From the NCBI RefSeq assembly GCF_003003255.1, contig NZ_PVTD01000001.1:186001-250000 (forward strand): a DNA stretch of 64,000 nucleotides, read 5' to 3'. Of the stretch, positions 50,026-58,828 are shown one piece after another. Each line of letters starts with the position of its first letter. The stretch's first letter is position 1. The translations under genes were made by a program, and so were the position numbers. The notes under the pieces are model-generated. The model had not been told where the DNA came from, did no database searches, and was given only the letters and a program-made list of their open reading frames with translations. Origin of the DNA: Aliiruegeria haliotis. Its GTDB lineage: Bacteria; Pseudomonadota; Alphaproteobacteria; Rhodobacterales; Rhodobacteraceae.

Positions 50026-52992
50026 GTGACGGAGAGCAGGAAGAAGGTCGCCGTTCTCGGTGGCGGTGTTGGAGCGGTTACGGCAGCCTTTGCCCTGACC
50101 GCCACCGAAGAGGATCGTGCCCGCCACGACGTCACCATCTACCAGATGGGTTGGCGGTTGGGCGGCAAGGGCGCCAGCGGGCGGAGTCCGGACGACGGCC
50201 AGCGGATCGAGGAACATGGGCTGCACGTTTGGTCGGGCTTCTACGACAATGCCATCGAGCAGATGAAGGCCTGCCTCGGCGAACTCAAGGCCGCGGGCGA
50301 GACGCGCACCTATACAGACTGGAAAACTGCATTCACTCCGCACAACAATATCGCGCTTGGCGATGAACGGGATCGCGCCTGGGACTTCTGGCCGATGGAG
50401 GTTGCCGAAAACGACGCGAAGCCGGGATCGAAGGGCGTCTACCTTGCACCCGCCTACTATATCGAGGAACTGGTGAGCTACCTCGCGGAGCTGTTGTCGC
50501 GCCACGGCGCCACGGTGGCGCCTGCGTCGGACAACATGCCCCAGCATATCACCGCGCATGTCGGCACCCGTGTCGGCGATCAGGAGGCCCCGCTGGGCGA
50601 GACGGCCCTGCATTGGCTGAAGGGGTTGCTGAAGGGGCTGCCGGGCGATCCGGCGCGCTTCGTCGAGCGGGACTTCGATGCCCTGCGGGCCCTTGGCCAG
50701 CAGGTCCAGTCCGATCTGCGCGCCATCCGGGCGGCAGGGGCGGAGGCCTTTGGCGCGGAAACGCTGGACGACGACCTGCACAAGGCCCGCGTGGTTCTGG
50801 ATCTCGGCGGGACGGTGGTCCGCGGCATGATTGCCGACGAAGTGATGCTCAACGGGTTCGATTCAATTGACGGGGAGGAGATCTCCCAGTGGCTGGCCCG
50901 TCATGGTGCCCGGCCGGAGACCGTCGACAGCCCGCTGGTGCGTGCGGTCTACGACTATGCCTTCGGGTTCCGTCAGGGGATGACCGACCGGTCCCACCGG
51001 GCCATCGCGGCGGGCACGTTCCTGCACGGGTCCTTCCGGCTCTTCTTCACCTACAAGAAGTCGATCTTCTTCAAGATGAACGCCGGCATGGGCGACACCA
51101 TCTTCACACCCTACTACTACGCGCTGAAGCGGCGGGGGGTGAAGTTCCGCTTTTTCCACAAGGTGACGGAGCTGAAGCTCGATGCCGCCGGGCGGGCGAT
51201 CGAGACGATCGCGATCGATCGCCAGGCGACGGTAAAGGCGGGCGACTACGAGCCGTTCGTTTCGGTCAAGGGTCTGGATTGCTGGCCGTCTGAGCCCCTG
51301 TACGATCAACTCGAAGAGGGTGCGGAACTGAAGGCCCGGAAGATCAACCTTGAATCCTCATGGACCGACTGGGCGCCGGTCGAGCAACACACTCTCCGGC
51401 GCGGGGTCGATTTCGACGAGGTGGTGCTGGGGATCTCCATCGGGGCGTTGCCGGCACTGACGCCGGAACTGGCGGCGGCAAGCCCGTCGTGGCGGCGTAT
51501 GCTGGAGAAGGTGGAGACAGCCGCGACCCAGGCCATGCAGCTCTGGATGAAGCCGACCGTCGGAACGCTGGCCTGGCCGAACGGGAACTCGATCCTGACT
51601 GCCTATGCCGACGACATGAACACATGGGCCGACATGACCCATCTCGATCCGGCGGAGGACTGGCCCGAGGCGATGAAACCCGGCTCCATTGCCTATTTCT
51701 GCGGGCCGCTGGCCGATCCGGAGGTGATCCCGCCGTTTTCCGACACCGGTTTCCCGGAACGGGCGCGGGCGCAGGTCCGTGAAGCGTCGCGCCAGTGGAT
51801 GGCGCGACATGGGGCCGATATCTGGCCCGACGCGTTCGACACGGACGGCAAATTCGACGAGTCGATGCTGATCTCCGAACAGGCGCCCGGCCCGGGCGGC
51901 ATGTGGGAGACACAGTATTTCCGCGCCAACTACGAGCCCACGGAACGCTACGTGCTCTCCGTGCCGGGATCCACGTCGGCCCGGCTTCGGGCGGACCGCT
52001 CCGGTTTTGCCAATCTGTGGCTTGCCGGGGACTGGACCTTCACGGCGATCAATGCCGGCTGCGTGGAGGCGGCGACGATGTCAGGTTTGCGCGCCGCCGC
52101 AGGGCTGGCCGGCAAGCCGGTGGAGATCATCGGCGAACTGCCCGACCCGGTGCCCTACGACCCGGCCAATGGCCCCAAGCCGATGCGTCCGACGCTTCGC
52201 TCCGTCCGGCCGCAGAACTCCGGCTGGCCGTGGAGCGCGGTCTACGGCATGGCGCAGACCACTGGACCCATCGTCACCTTGCCCTTCCCGCGCGCCACCG
52301 TCGCGGCAATGCTGCCCGAGGGGCTGGAACTGGACGCGCAGGATGTCACCGGCCCCGAGGAGCATCCGGTGATCCTGCTGTTCGGTCGGCAACGCAACGT
52401 GCGGCCCAACCTGATGCCCTTCGGCTGGAACTATTGCGAATTCATCTGCGCCGTCCCCTGGGTCCGGCACACGGATCCATCATTGCAGGACTTGCCGCCG
52501 CTGCTGACCCCGATCCAGCTCTACCTCGACGCATTGCCGCCGATCTTGCTCGGCCGCTATGGCTACGGCTATCCCAAAACGCGTGCGGCGATCCATGCCG
52601 ACCTGACGAGCTACATCATCCGCGACGAGCGCAGCGGCGAGGAGCTGATCTCCTGCCAGTTCGTCGAAACCGGTGCCAAGGTTCCCTATCATTCGGTCGC
52701 CAACCTTGCCGCGGTTCGGCCCGGATACGAGATGGCTATGGTCACGCGCAACCGCGTCGGGCAATGGCAGTATTCGATTTACGATCTGTCGCTCGGGCAG
52801 GCGATGGCCCAGCCGCTGAAGATGGAAATCCGGGTGTCCTCGCCCGCGCTTGGCCTGCCGGTGGGCGATATCGTCCCACCTGACATCACTGGCTCGCCTT
52901 TTGGTGGCGTTTTCCTTACGGCTGACGCGACCATTAACAACCCGTTGCAATCCTGGGCCCTTCGTCGGCTTCTGGAAAAGGAGTCCGGATGA
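50026..52992 (+). CDS. FAD/NAD(P)-binding amine-oxidase-type oxidoreductase fused to an acetoacetate decarboxylase-like domain
   Basis: A 988-residue two-part protein. GTG 50026 is the start with AGGAGAG 7 bases upstream; a TTG at 50020 is too close to it. Residues about 1-710 are a flavin oxidoreductase of the phytoene-desaturase/amine-oxidase group: dinucleotide motif VAVLGGGVGAVTAAFAL, YQMGWRLGGKGASGR, EEHGLHVWSGFYDN and a C-terminal FAD motif NLWLAGDWTFTAINAGCVEA. Residues about 720-985 are ADC-like, with GRYGYGYPKTRAAIHADL, whose Lys in GYPK aligns with the Schiff-base Lys of acetoacetate decarboxylase; the next residue is Thr rather than Lys. The fusion suggests oxidation of a substrate to a beta-keto acid followed by decarboxylation, or ligand binding. 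It overlaps the cyclase gene by 4 bases. Confidence 0.88.
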   Translation: MTESRKKVAVLGGGVGAVTAAFALTATEEDRARHDVTIYQMGWRLGGKGASGRSPDDGQRIEEHGLHVWSGFYDNAIEQMKACLGELKAAGETRTYTDWKTAFTPHNNIALGDERDRAWDFWPMEVAENDAKPGSKGVYLAPAYYIEELVSYLAELLSRHGATVAPASDNMPQHITAHVGTRVGDQEAPLGETALHWLKGLLKGLPGDPARFVERDFDALRALGQQVQSDLRAIRAAGAEAFGAETLDDDLHKARVVLDLGGTVVRGMIADEVMLNGFDSIDGEEISQWLARHGARPETVDSPLVRAVYDYAFGFRQGMTDRSHRAIAAGTFLHGSFRLFFTYKKSIFFKMNAGMGDTIFTPYYYALKRRGVKFRFFHKVTELKLDAAGRAIETIAIDRQATVKAGDYEPFVSVKGLDCWPSEPLYDQLEEGAELKARKINLESSWTDWAPVEQHTLRRGVDFDEVVLGISIGALPALTPELAAASPSWRRMLEKVETAATQAMQLWMKPTVGTLAWPNGNSILTAYADDMNTWADMTHLDPAEDWPEAMKPGSIAYFCGPLADPEVIPPFSDTGFPERARAQVREASRQWMARHGADIWPDAFDTDGKFDESMLISEQAPGPGGMWETQYFRANYEPTERYVLSVPGSTSARLRADRSGFANLWLAGDWTFTAINAGCVEAATMSGLRAAAGLAGKPVEIIGELPDPVPYDPANGPKPMRPTLRSVRPQNSGWPWSAVYGMAQTTGPIVTLPFPRATVAAMLPEGLELDAQDVTGPEEHPVILLFGRQRNVRPNLMPFGWNYCEFICAVPWVRHTDPSLQDLPPLLTPIQLYLDALPPILLGRYGYGYPKTRAAIHADLTSYIIRDERSGEELISCQFVETGAKVPYHSVANLAAVRPGYEMAMVTRNRVGQWQYSIYDLSLGQAMAQPLKMEIRVSSPALGLPVGDIVPPDITGSPFGGVFLTADATINNPLQSWALRRLLEKESG

Positions 52993-55900
52993 ACGTTGCC
53001 GTCTGCCCTTCGTGTAGTGCCTCGCTCCTTCCCGGGGCCCGTTTCTGCTCTTCCTGCGGCGCCCGCGTTGCCCTGAGCAGCGTGGCGCGCTCGCGTTTCA
53101 TGACGGTGCTCTTCTGCGATCTTGGCGGCTCGACGCGGCTCACGGACACGCTCGGCAACGAGGCGATGTACGAGGTCATCACCCGCTACCACGCGATCTG
53201 CAATGCGGTCACGGCGGAGTATGGGGGGTTTGTCGCCAAGTACATGGGCGACGGGATGCTGGCCTATTTCGGCTATCCGCAGGCGATGAAGAACTCCGCC
53301 GCCCCGGCAGTGGGCGCGGCACTGGAGATCATTGGCCGGGCCGGCGACATCGCGCTGCCGGGGGGCGGGGCAGTCTCCGCCAGCGCCGGGGTGGCGACGG
53401 GCTGGATGGTGGTGGGCGATGCTCATGCCGGCATGGCCGCGGCGGAGGCACTGGCCGTCGGCGGCACGGTAAACCTCGCGGCGCGGCTCCAGCAAACGGC
53501 GGAGGCAGGGCAGGTGGCCGTCTCCGGAGAGACGGGGCGCCGGCTGGAGGCATCGCAGTTCGCGCTCTCCCCACTCGGTGCCCGAAACCTGCGCGGCTTT
53601 GGCAAACAGGTCGAGGTCTGGCTGGCCTCCCGGAGCGAAGGGTCGGACCTCCAGCGCAGCTTTGTCGGTCGACGCCAGAAACGCGCCCAGTTGCGGTCGC
53701 TCTGGCGTGCGGCCCGGGAAGGGCATGCCGCCGCAGTCGAGATCTCGGCGCCCGGTGGATATGGAAAGACCGCGCTGGCGCAGGTTTTCCTCAATGAAAG
53801 CGTTGACGAAGGCGATGTGCTGATGCTGCGCTGCGAGGCGCATCGGGGCGAGCAATCCTTCGCCCCCTTCCGCACCCTCGTGCGGTCGTTGGCGGGGCTG
53901 GACATGGCCGAGACGCCGGCTGCGCAGCGTGTCCTGCTGGACGAGCGGGCGCCAGACGGGGGAGAGACGGGCCTTGCGCTGCTCTGCGATCTGGAAGAAG
54001 CCCAGCCAGCGCCGGTCGTGCGCACCGAGCTGATCTTCCGCGCGCTGTTGGCGTTGCTGGACACGGTGCTCCGCGAAGGGCCAAAAGTCCTTTTCGTGGA
54101 GGATGCGCACTGGATCGACCGTGACAGTGCCCGACTGATCGCGGCGCTGTGCGTGCAATGCTCCGATCTGCCCTTGCTGGCGCTCATCACCCGGCGACCG
54201 GAGGGCACCGAACTGGACTTCGAAGGGCTGATCCCGATGCCGCTCGACCGTATCCGGCTGGAGAGCGCAGCGGAGTTGCTCAACGAACTGGACCCCGACG
54301 GAGCCATCGACCCGCAGGCGCGCGACGAAATCGTGGAGCGCGCGCAGGGCGTGCCGCTGTTTCTCGAACATATCGCCAAGGCGATCCTTGAACGCGACAG
54401 TTCCGGGACCGGCAGGCCCGACACGATTCCCCCGACACTGATCGAGGCGCTGGTAGAGCGGTTCGATCATGTCGGCGATGCCCGCGAACTGGTGGAGGCC
54501 GCCGCCGTGCTCGGAGCGGAGGTCCGTGTGGATGTGCTTGCGGCGATGATCGGCCGGGACCAGTCGGAGGTCTCCGAACGTATCACCCGGCTTGTCCGGC
54601 GGGGCTTGTTCGTGCCCGGCGGCGAGGGGGCCGTGTCATTCGACCACGCGCTGATCCGTGACGCCGTGATGCAGACACTCTTACGCAACCGGCTGACAAA
54701 GCTGCATGAAACCGCACTTGCGGCCTATCAGGCCGTGGCGCCGGAGCGGCTGGAAAACAGCCCCGTGACGGCCGCAACTCACCTGCTCGGCGCGGGCCAA
54801 GTCGTTGCCGGCATCCCGCGGCTTCTTCAGGCCGCGCAGCGGTCCGTGACGCTGGGCGAACTGGCAGAGGCGCAGCGCCTGTTGGAATGGGCCGACCGCA
54901 GCCTCGCCGATGTGCCCGAGGGTCCCGAACGGGACGGGCTGGAGATGATGGTGAAGTTCACCCTCGGCCTGGCCATGGTCCAGCAGCGTGGTTTTTCCGA
55001 TGCGAGCGTCGGGGAGGCCTACAATCGCGCGCTGGAGCTTTGCCTTGAGCGGGGCGAGCGCGGAGAGGCGGAATTCCAGATCGCCTGGGGCATCTGGGCG
55101 CACTACCAGGTCTGCAACGACGTGAAACGAGTGGAGGAGCTGACCCGGAGGATGGTGGAGATCGCCCGGGATGACCCGTCGCTTGAAGTCCTCGCGGCCT
55201 CCGCACAATCCTTGATCATGTGCACGCAAGGGCGTCTGGAGGAACAGCATGCGCTGGCGAAGAAGGTGCGGACGCTCTACATTCCGCACCTCCACCGCGA
55301 TCAAGCGGCATTCTACTCCCAGGACAGCCTCGAATTGTCACTGCTGTTCCAGGTGCATGGCCGCTTCATTGCCGGGGACTACCAAGGGTGGCAGGATGCC
55401 CTGCGGGAGGCGCTGGATCACGAAGCCTTCCTCGAAAAACCCTTCCTGGAGCCCTACATCCGCATCTACAGTCACGCGCCGTTTACCTATGCCCTCTCCG
55501 AGGAGCCGTCGCGGCCCCAACTGGAGGCGGCAACGGCACTTGCGGGGGAGTTGGGACAGCCATTCTGGGTCATCGCCGGGAATCTCTGGCTCGCGCAGGA
55601 CAAGCTCCGCAACAGCGGACCACAGGCCGCGCTGGCGGATTTCGAGGCCGCCATTGCCGGAATGGACGGGATCGGACTGCGGCTCGGGCGTGCGTATCAC
55701 CTCGCATCGCTGGCCTATTGCCGCGCAAGGAACGGCAAACCGGCCGGTGCGGAGGAGGCGATATCCGATTCCCTGTCCATGCTGGATCAAGGGGCCGACC
55801 TGATCTACAGCGCCGAGGTTCATCGCCTCAGTGCAGAGATTTCGCTGTTGGCCGACCCGGGCAATCTCGACGGCGCGACGGAGTGCCTCGACCGCGCCGA

Positions 55901-56099
55901 TGCGATCGCCCGGGAGCAGGGCGCGCTTGGCTGGTCGGCACTCATTGCCGGTACGCGGGCCCGGATGATGGCCACACGGACCGGACGGGAGACGGCGGAG
56001 ACCTGGTTGCAGGAACACCTTGCGGCCATTTCCCCGAGGGGAGCCAGCCGCCACCCGGCCTTCCTGACGGCCGCCCGCGCCTTCACCGACCCGATCTGA
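52989..56099 (+). CDS. zinc-ribbon, class III adenylate/guanylate cyclase, AAA ATPase and TPR-like protein
   Basis: A 1036-residue signalling protein. Order: zinc ribbon with Cys6, Cys9, Cys20, Cys23; class III cyclase (about 35-215) with metal Asp44 (FCDLGGST) and Asp88 (KYMGDGML), purine-site Lys84, and transition-state Asn162 and Arg166 (GTVNLAARL), so all key catalytic residues are present; an AAA/STAND-type ATPase with Walker A APGGYGKTA (254-262) and Walker B VLFVEDAHW (Asp372); then about 500 residues of helical TPR-like repeats. This plan is known for soluble-adenylyl-cyclase-like and LuxR/MalT-related regulators. The Lys suggests ATP as substrate. It is coupled by ATGA to the fusion oxidoreductase and 21 bases ahead of a cyclic-nucleotide-binding transporter. 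Confidence 0.93.
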   Translation: MNVAVCPSCSASLLPGARFCSSCGARVALSSVARSRFMTVLFCDLGGSTRLTDTLGNEAMYEVITRYHAICNAVTAEYGGFVAKYMGDGMLAYFGYPQAMKNSAAPAVGAALEIIGRAGDIALPGGGAVSASAGVATGWMVVGDAHAGMAAAEALAVGGTVNLAARLQQTAEAGQVAVSGETGRRLEASQFALSPLGARNLRGFGKQVEVWLASRSEGSDLQRSFVGRRQKRAQLRSLWRAAREGHAAAVEISAPGGYGKTALAQVFLNESVDEGDVLMLRCEAHRGEQSFAPFRTLVRSLAGLDMAETPAAQRVLLDERAPDGGETGLALLCDLEEAQPAPVVRTELIFRALLALLDTVLREGPKVLFVEDAHWIDRDSARLIAALCVQCSDLPLLALITRRPEGTELDFEGLIPMPLDRIRLESAAELLNELDPDGAIDPQARDEIVERAQGVPLFLEHIAKAILERDSSGTGRPDTIPPTLIEALVERFDHVGDARELVEAAAVLGAEVRVDVLAAMIGRDQSEVSERITRLVRRGLFVPGGEGAVSFDHALIRDAVMQTLLRNRLTKLHETALAAYQAVAPERLENSPVTAATHLLGAGQVVAGIPRLLQAAQRSVTLGELAEAQRLLEWADRSLADVPEGPERDGLEMMVKFTLGLAMVQQRGFSDASVGEAYNRALELCLERGERGEAEFQIAWGIWAHYQVCNDVKRVEELTRRMVEIARDDPSLEVLAASAQSLIMCTQGRLEEQHALAKKVRTLYIPHLHRDQAAFYSQDSLELSLLFQVHGRFIAGDYQGWQDALREALDHEAFLEKPFLEPYIRIYSHAPFTYALSEEPSRPQLEAATALAGELGQPFWVIAGNLWLAQDKLRNSGPQAALADFEAAIAGMDGIGLRLGRAYHLASLAYCRARNGKPAGAEEAISDSLSMLDQGADLIYSAEVHRLSAEISLLADPGNLDGATECLDRADAIAREQGALGWSALIAGTRARMMATRTGRETAETWLQEHLAAISPRGASRHPAFLTAARAFTDPI

Positions 56100-56120
56100 T
56101 CCGATGGAGCACGCCTGCCG

Positions 56121-58328
56121 ATGACCGCGCCGACCGTGTCCCGCGAGGTCGAAGCCTCGGGTCCGACCCTGACGGACCCGGTGGCGGGGCGTCGCGGTGC
56201 ACCCGGGATGGCGGTCTCCGCGGGGGTGATCACCGGTCTTGACCTGCTCAGCCGGGCTTTTGCCTTCGCGTTGCTGGCCTTTTCCGGACCCCTGGCTGCC
56301 GGGCTCGACGCGGCCACGGTGCTCTTCGTGGGGAGTTGCGTGCTGGCCACTGCGCTCGGCCTGGGGTTCAGCGACGGGGACTCGGTTTTCGGAGCGGTGC
56401 AGTCGGCGCCTCTCGTGGTGCTTCTGCCCGCCCTCGCGGTGGCGCCCGATGTCTCCACGGCCTTCGCCATCCTTGGAGGAAGTGCCATTGCGACCGGCGC
56501 GGCAATGGCGCTGATGGCGCGGTTCGACGCCGGTCGCCTCGTGCGGCTTCTGCCCTATCCGGTGATTGCGGGCTTCCTTGCCGCTGCCGGTGCGCTGATG
56601 ATCCTGGCCGCCGTGAAGATGATCGTACCCAACCCGGTGGAGGCGATCACCGCACCGGGTGCCGCGCTCACCGGCGATCGGGCCATCACCCTCGGCCTTG
56701 CGCTGGCCTTCGCCGGCGCGTTGCGGACTGGCGCGGCACTCCGGCCCGATTTCGGCAGTGTGGTGGCGCTGGTGCTCGGGATCGGAGCGTTTTTCCTCGT
56801 CCTCGACCTCTCTGGCATCGGTGTTTCGGGCGCGCGTGAGGCTGGGCTCCTCTCGCCTCCCCCGAGCGCCGCCGGGGCGGGCACCGGTCCCGGGCTTGCC
56901 TTCTGGGCGGAGGTGGACCTTGGTGTTCTGCGCGAGGCGCTGCCGCTGATGGCGGCCGCCGTCTTCATCGGGCTGCTCGGCCACCTGCTCAACGTCAGCG
57001 GCATCGAACTGGGGCTGAAGCGGGAGGTTCGGGCGTCGCGGGCGCTTGCCGGGACCGGCGCGGTGAACCTGCTGACTGGGGTCCTGGGGTGCGCGCCGAG
57101 TTTCGTCTCCTCCACCTCGACCCTGATTGCACGGCATCTTGGCGGGCGCAGCCGGGTCAGTGGCATCGTTGCCTGTGCGGTCCTCGTGGGCGGCATCGCG
57201 ATCCGCCACGACGTGATCGCACTGGCGCCCCGTTTCGTCCCCGCAGGGCTGCTCCTTTTTGTCGGGTACGAGATCCTGGATCGCTGGTTTCTGGGCGAGG
57301 CCCGCCAGCAGAGCCGACAGGACCTTGCGATCATTGGCGGGCTCGTGCTCGCGACACTCATACTTGGCGTACTGCCCGCGATCCTCGTCGGTATCCTGTT
57401 GAGCTGCCTGTTTTTCGCCGTGAACTACGCCCGGCTGGAAACCGTGCGCGGTTTGGCCGACCTGTCGGTGCGCCGCTCCGCGGTGGATCGCGGCCCGGCA
57501 GAGACCGCGGCGCTCGACCGGGCAAGCGGGCGGGTCGCCACCGTGACCTTGCAGGGCTACCTGTTCTTCGGTTCCGTCGACAAGCTGGTGGCGCCGGTCC
57601 GCACATTGCTGGAGGGTCAGCCCCCGGTGCGGCAGGTGGTGCTGGATTGTGCCTCCGTGAGCGGCATCGATTCCGCTGCCGTCGCCACGTTTCAGAAGCT
57701 TGAATACCTCGCCAGCGCACATGGGGCGGAGATCACAATTGCCGGGCTTTCGTCGCGACTGGCGAATGCCGTTTCACGGCAGGGCGTTGGCGCCGCCGGC
57801 ACCGCCCTTCGGCTGGCGGCCAGTGCGGACGCCGCATTGCAGGCCGCAGAGGCGCAGCTGATCCGGGAGGCCGGCATCACGGAAGACAGTGACGATGCCC
57901 GTTCCGCGCTGGTTGCAGCCTGCGGCGACGCGCAGATGGCGGCCTTTCTGCTGGACCGGATGGAGCGGCTGGAGATCGCCGAGGGCGCCACCCTTGTCGA
58001 AATGGGTTCCGGCTCAAGCGACGTATTCGTTGTGGACAAGGGGCGGATTGCCGTCATCGGGCGCCGCAGCGATGGCACCCCGTTCCGGATCCGGTCGTTC
58101 CGCCCCGGTGCTGTTCTGGGAGAGATCGCCTTCTATCTCCAGACCCCGCGCACCGCCGACCTGATCGCGGAGGCTCCCTCGGTGGCTTATCGTCTTGGGC
58201 CGGACGTGTTGGCGGACCTGGCGCGCAGCAACCCCGCCGCGCTGACCGTCTGGCACCGGATCGCCGCGCAGACGCTGGCCGACAAGCTCAGCCGTACCAA
58301 CGAGTTGCTCCGGGAGGCATCGTCATGA
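56121..58328 (+). CDS. SulP-family transporter with STAS and cyclic-nucleotide-binding domains
   Basis: A 735-residue protein. Residues about 30-435 are a SulP-type transport domain with around 10-12 spans (the start of the usual SulP N-terminal core is shortened), including LLPYPVIAGFLAAAG, SGIELGLKREVRASRALAGT and CAPSFVSSTSTLIARHLGG. Residues 470-575 are a STAS domain (VVLDCASVSGIDSAAVATFQ). Residues about 605-730 are a cNMP-binding domain whose phosphate cassette GAVLGEIAFYLQTPRTADL keeps Glu668 and Arg677, so cAMP or cGMP binding is expected. Transport in SulP proteins is of anions (sulfate, bicarbonate, organic acids). With the cyclase just upstream, direct gating by locally made cAMP is a natural hypothesis. 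Confidence 0.93.
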   Translation: MTAPTVSREVEASGPTLTDPVAGRRGAPGMAVSAGVITGLDLLSRAFAFALLAFSGPLAAGLDAATVLFVGSCVLATALGLGFSDGDSVFGAVQSAPLVVLLPALAVAPDVSTAFAILGGSAIATGAAMALMARFDAGRLVRLLPYPVIAGFLAAAGALMILAAVKMIVPNPVEAITAPGAALTGDRAITLGLALAFAGALRTGAALRPDFGSVVALVLGIGAFFLVLDLSGIGVSGAREAGLLSPPPSAAGAGTGPGLAFWAEVDLGVLREALPLMAAAVFIGLLGHLLNVSGIELGLKREVRASRALAGTGAVNLLTGVLGCAPSFVSSTSTLIARHLGGRSRVSGIVACAVLVGGIAIRHDVIALAPRFVPAGLLLFVGYEILDRWFLGEARQQSRQDLAIIGGLVLATLILGVLPAILVGILLSCLFFAVNYARLETVRGLADLSVRRSAVDRGPAETAALDRASGRVATVTLQGYLFFGSVDKLVAPVRTLLEGQPPVRQVVLDCASVSGIDSAAVATFQKLEYLASAHGAEITIAGLSSRLANAVSRQGVGAAGTALRLAASADAALQAAEAQLIREAGITEDSDDARSALVAACGDAQMAAFLLDRMERLEIAEGATLVEMGSGSSDVFVVDKGRIAVIGRRSDGTPFRIRSFRPGAVLGEIAFYLQTPRTADLIAEAPSVAYRLGPDVLADLARSNPAALTVWHRIAAQTLADKLSRTNELLREASS

Positions 58329-58720
58329 TCGACCCGACCCTTGCCGTGTTGTTGTTCCTGCTGCCGATCAAGCACTACCTTGCCGATTACCATTGGCAGA
58401 CCTTGTGGATGATCGAGGGAAAGCGCCGCTATGGCGCGCCGGGAGGGCTGGCCCATGCCGGCGTGCATGGGGCGCTGACGGTGCCGGTGCTGTTGCTGGC
58501 TGGGATCGGCGTGGGCTGGGCGCTGGCGCTGGCCGCCACAGAGGCCGTGCTCCACTACCACATCGACTGGCTGAAGAAACGCGGCGATCTTGCGGGCACC
58601 CCCGGACCGGAAAGCAAGGCCTACTGGCGTGCCTTCGGCCTCGACCAAACGGCGCACTACCTGACCTATGCCGCGATGACCCTGCTGTGCATGGCGGTGC
58701 TGGCGCCGGTTGCGAGTTGA
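58325..58720 (+). CDS. DUF3307-like small membrane protein
   Basis: A 131-residue protein with about three to four hydrophobic segments (about 5-22, 45-62, 65-80, 108-128) and the DUF3307-type pattern KHYLADYHWQTLWMIEGKRR, LAHAGVHGALTV, EAVLHYHIDW and LDQTAHYLTYAAM, in which conserved His/Asp residues are spread over the membrane part. Function of the family is unknown. It overlaps the SulP-type gene by 4 bases (ATGA) and closes the operon; the next gene is convergent. Confidence 0.82.
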   Translation: MIDPTLAVLLFLLPIKHYLADYHWQTLWMIEGKRRYGAPGGLAHAGVHGALTVPVLLLAGIGVGWALALAATEAVLHYHIDWLKKRGDLAGTPGPESKAYWRAFGLDQTAHYLTYAAMTLLCMAVLAPVAS

Positions 58721-58828
58721 TCCGGCGCCATTCGGCGTGAGGCTTGCGCTTCGGTGTCGCCGACGCCGCGACGCGTGCCGTCAGGGCCGGTTCCTGCCGA
58801 AATGCGTTTCGCGGGGCCTCAAGCGTCG

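Noticed and set aside
55338-57722. A 794-residue minus-strand open frame opposite the cyclase and SulP-type genes
   Set aside because: Low-complexity Gly/His/Arg-rich shadow; the plus-strand proteins carry intact cyclase, STAS and cNMP motifs.
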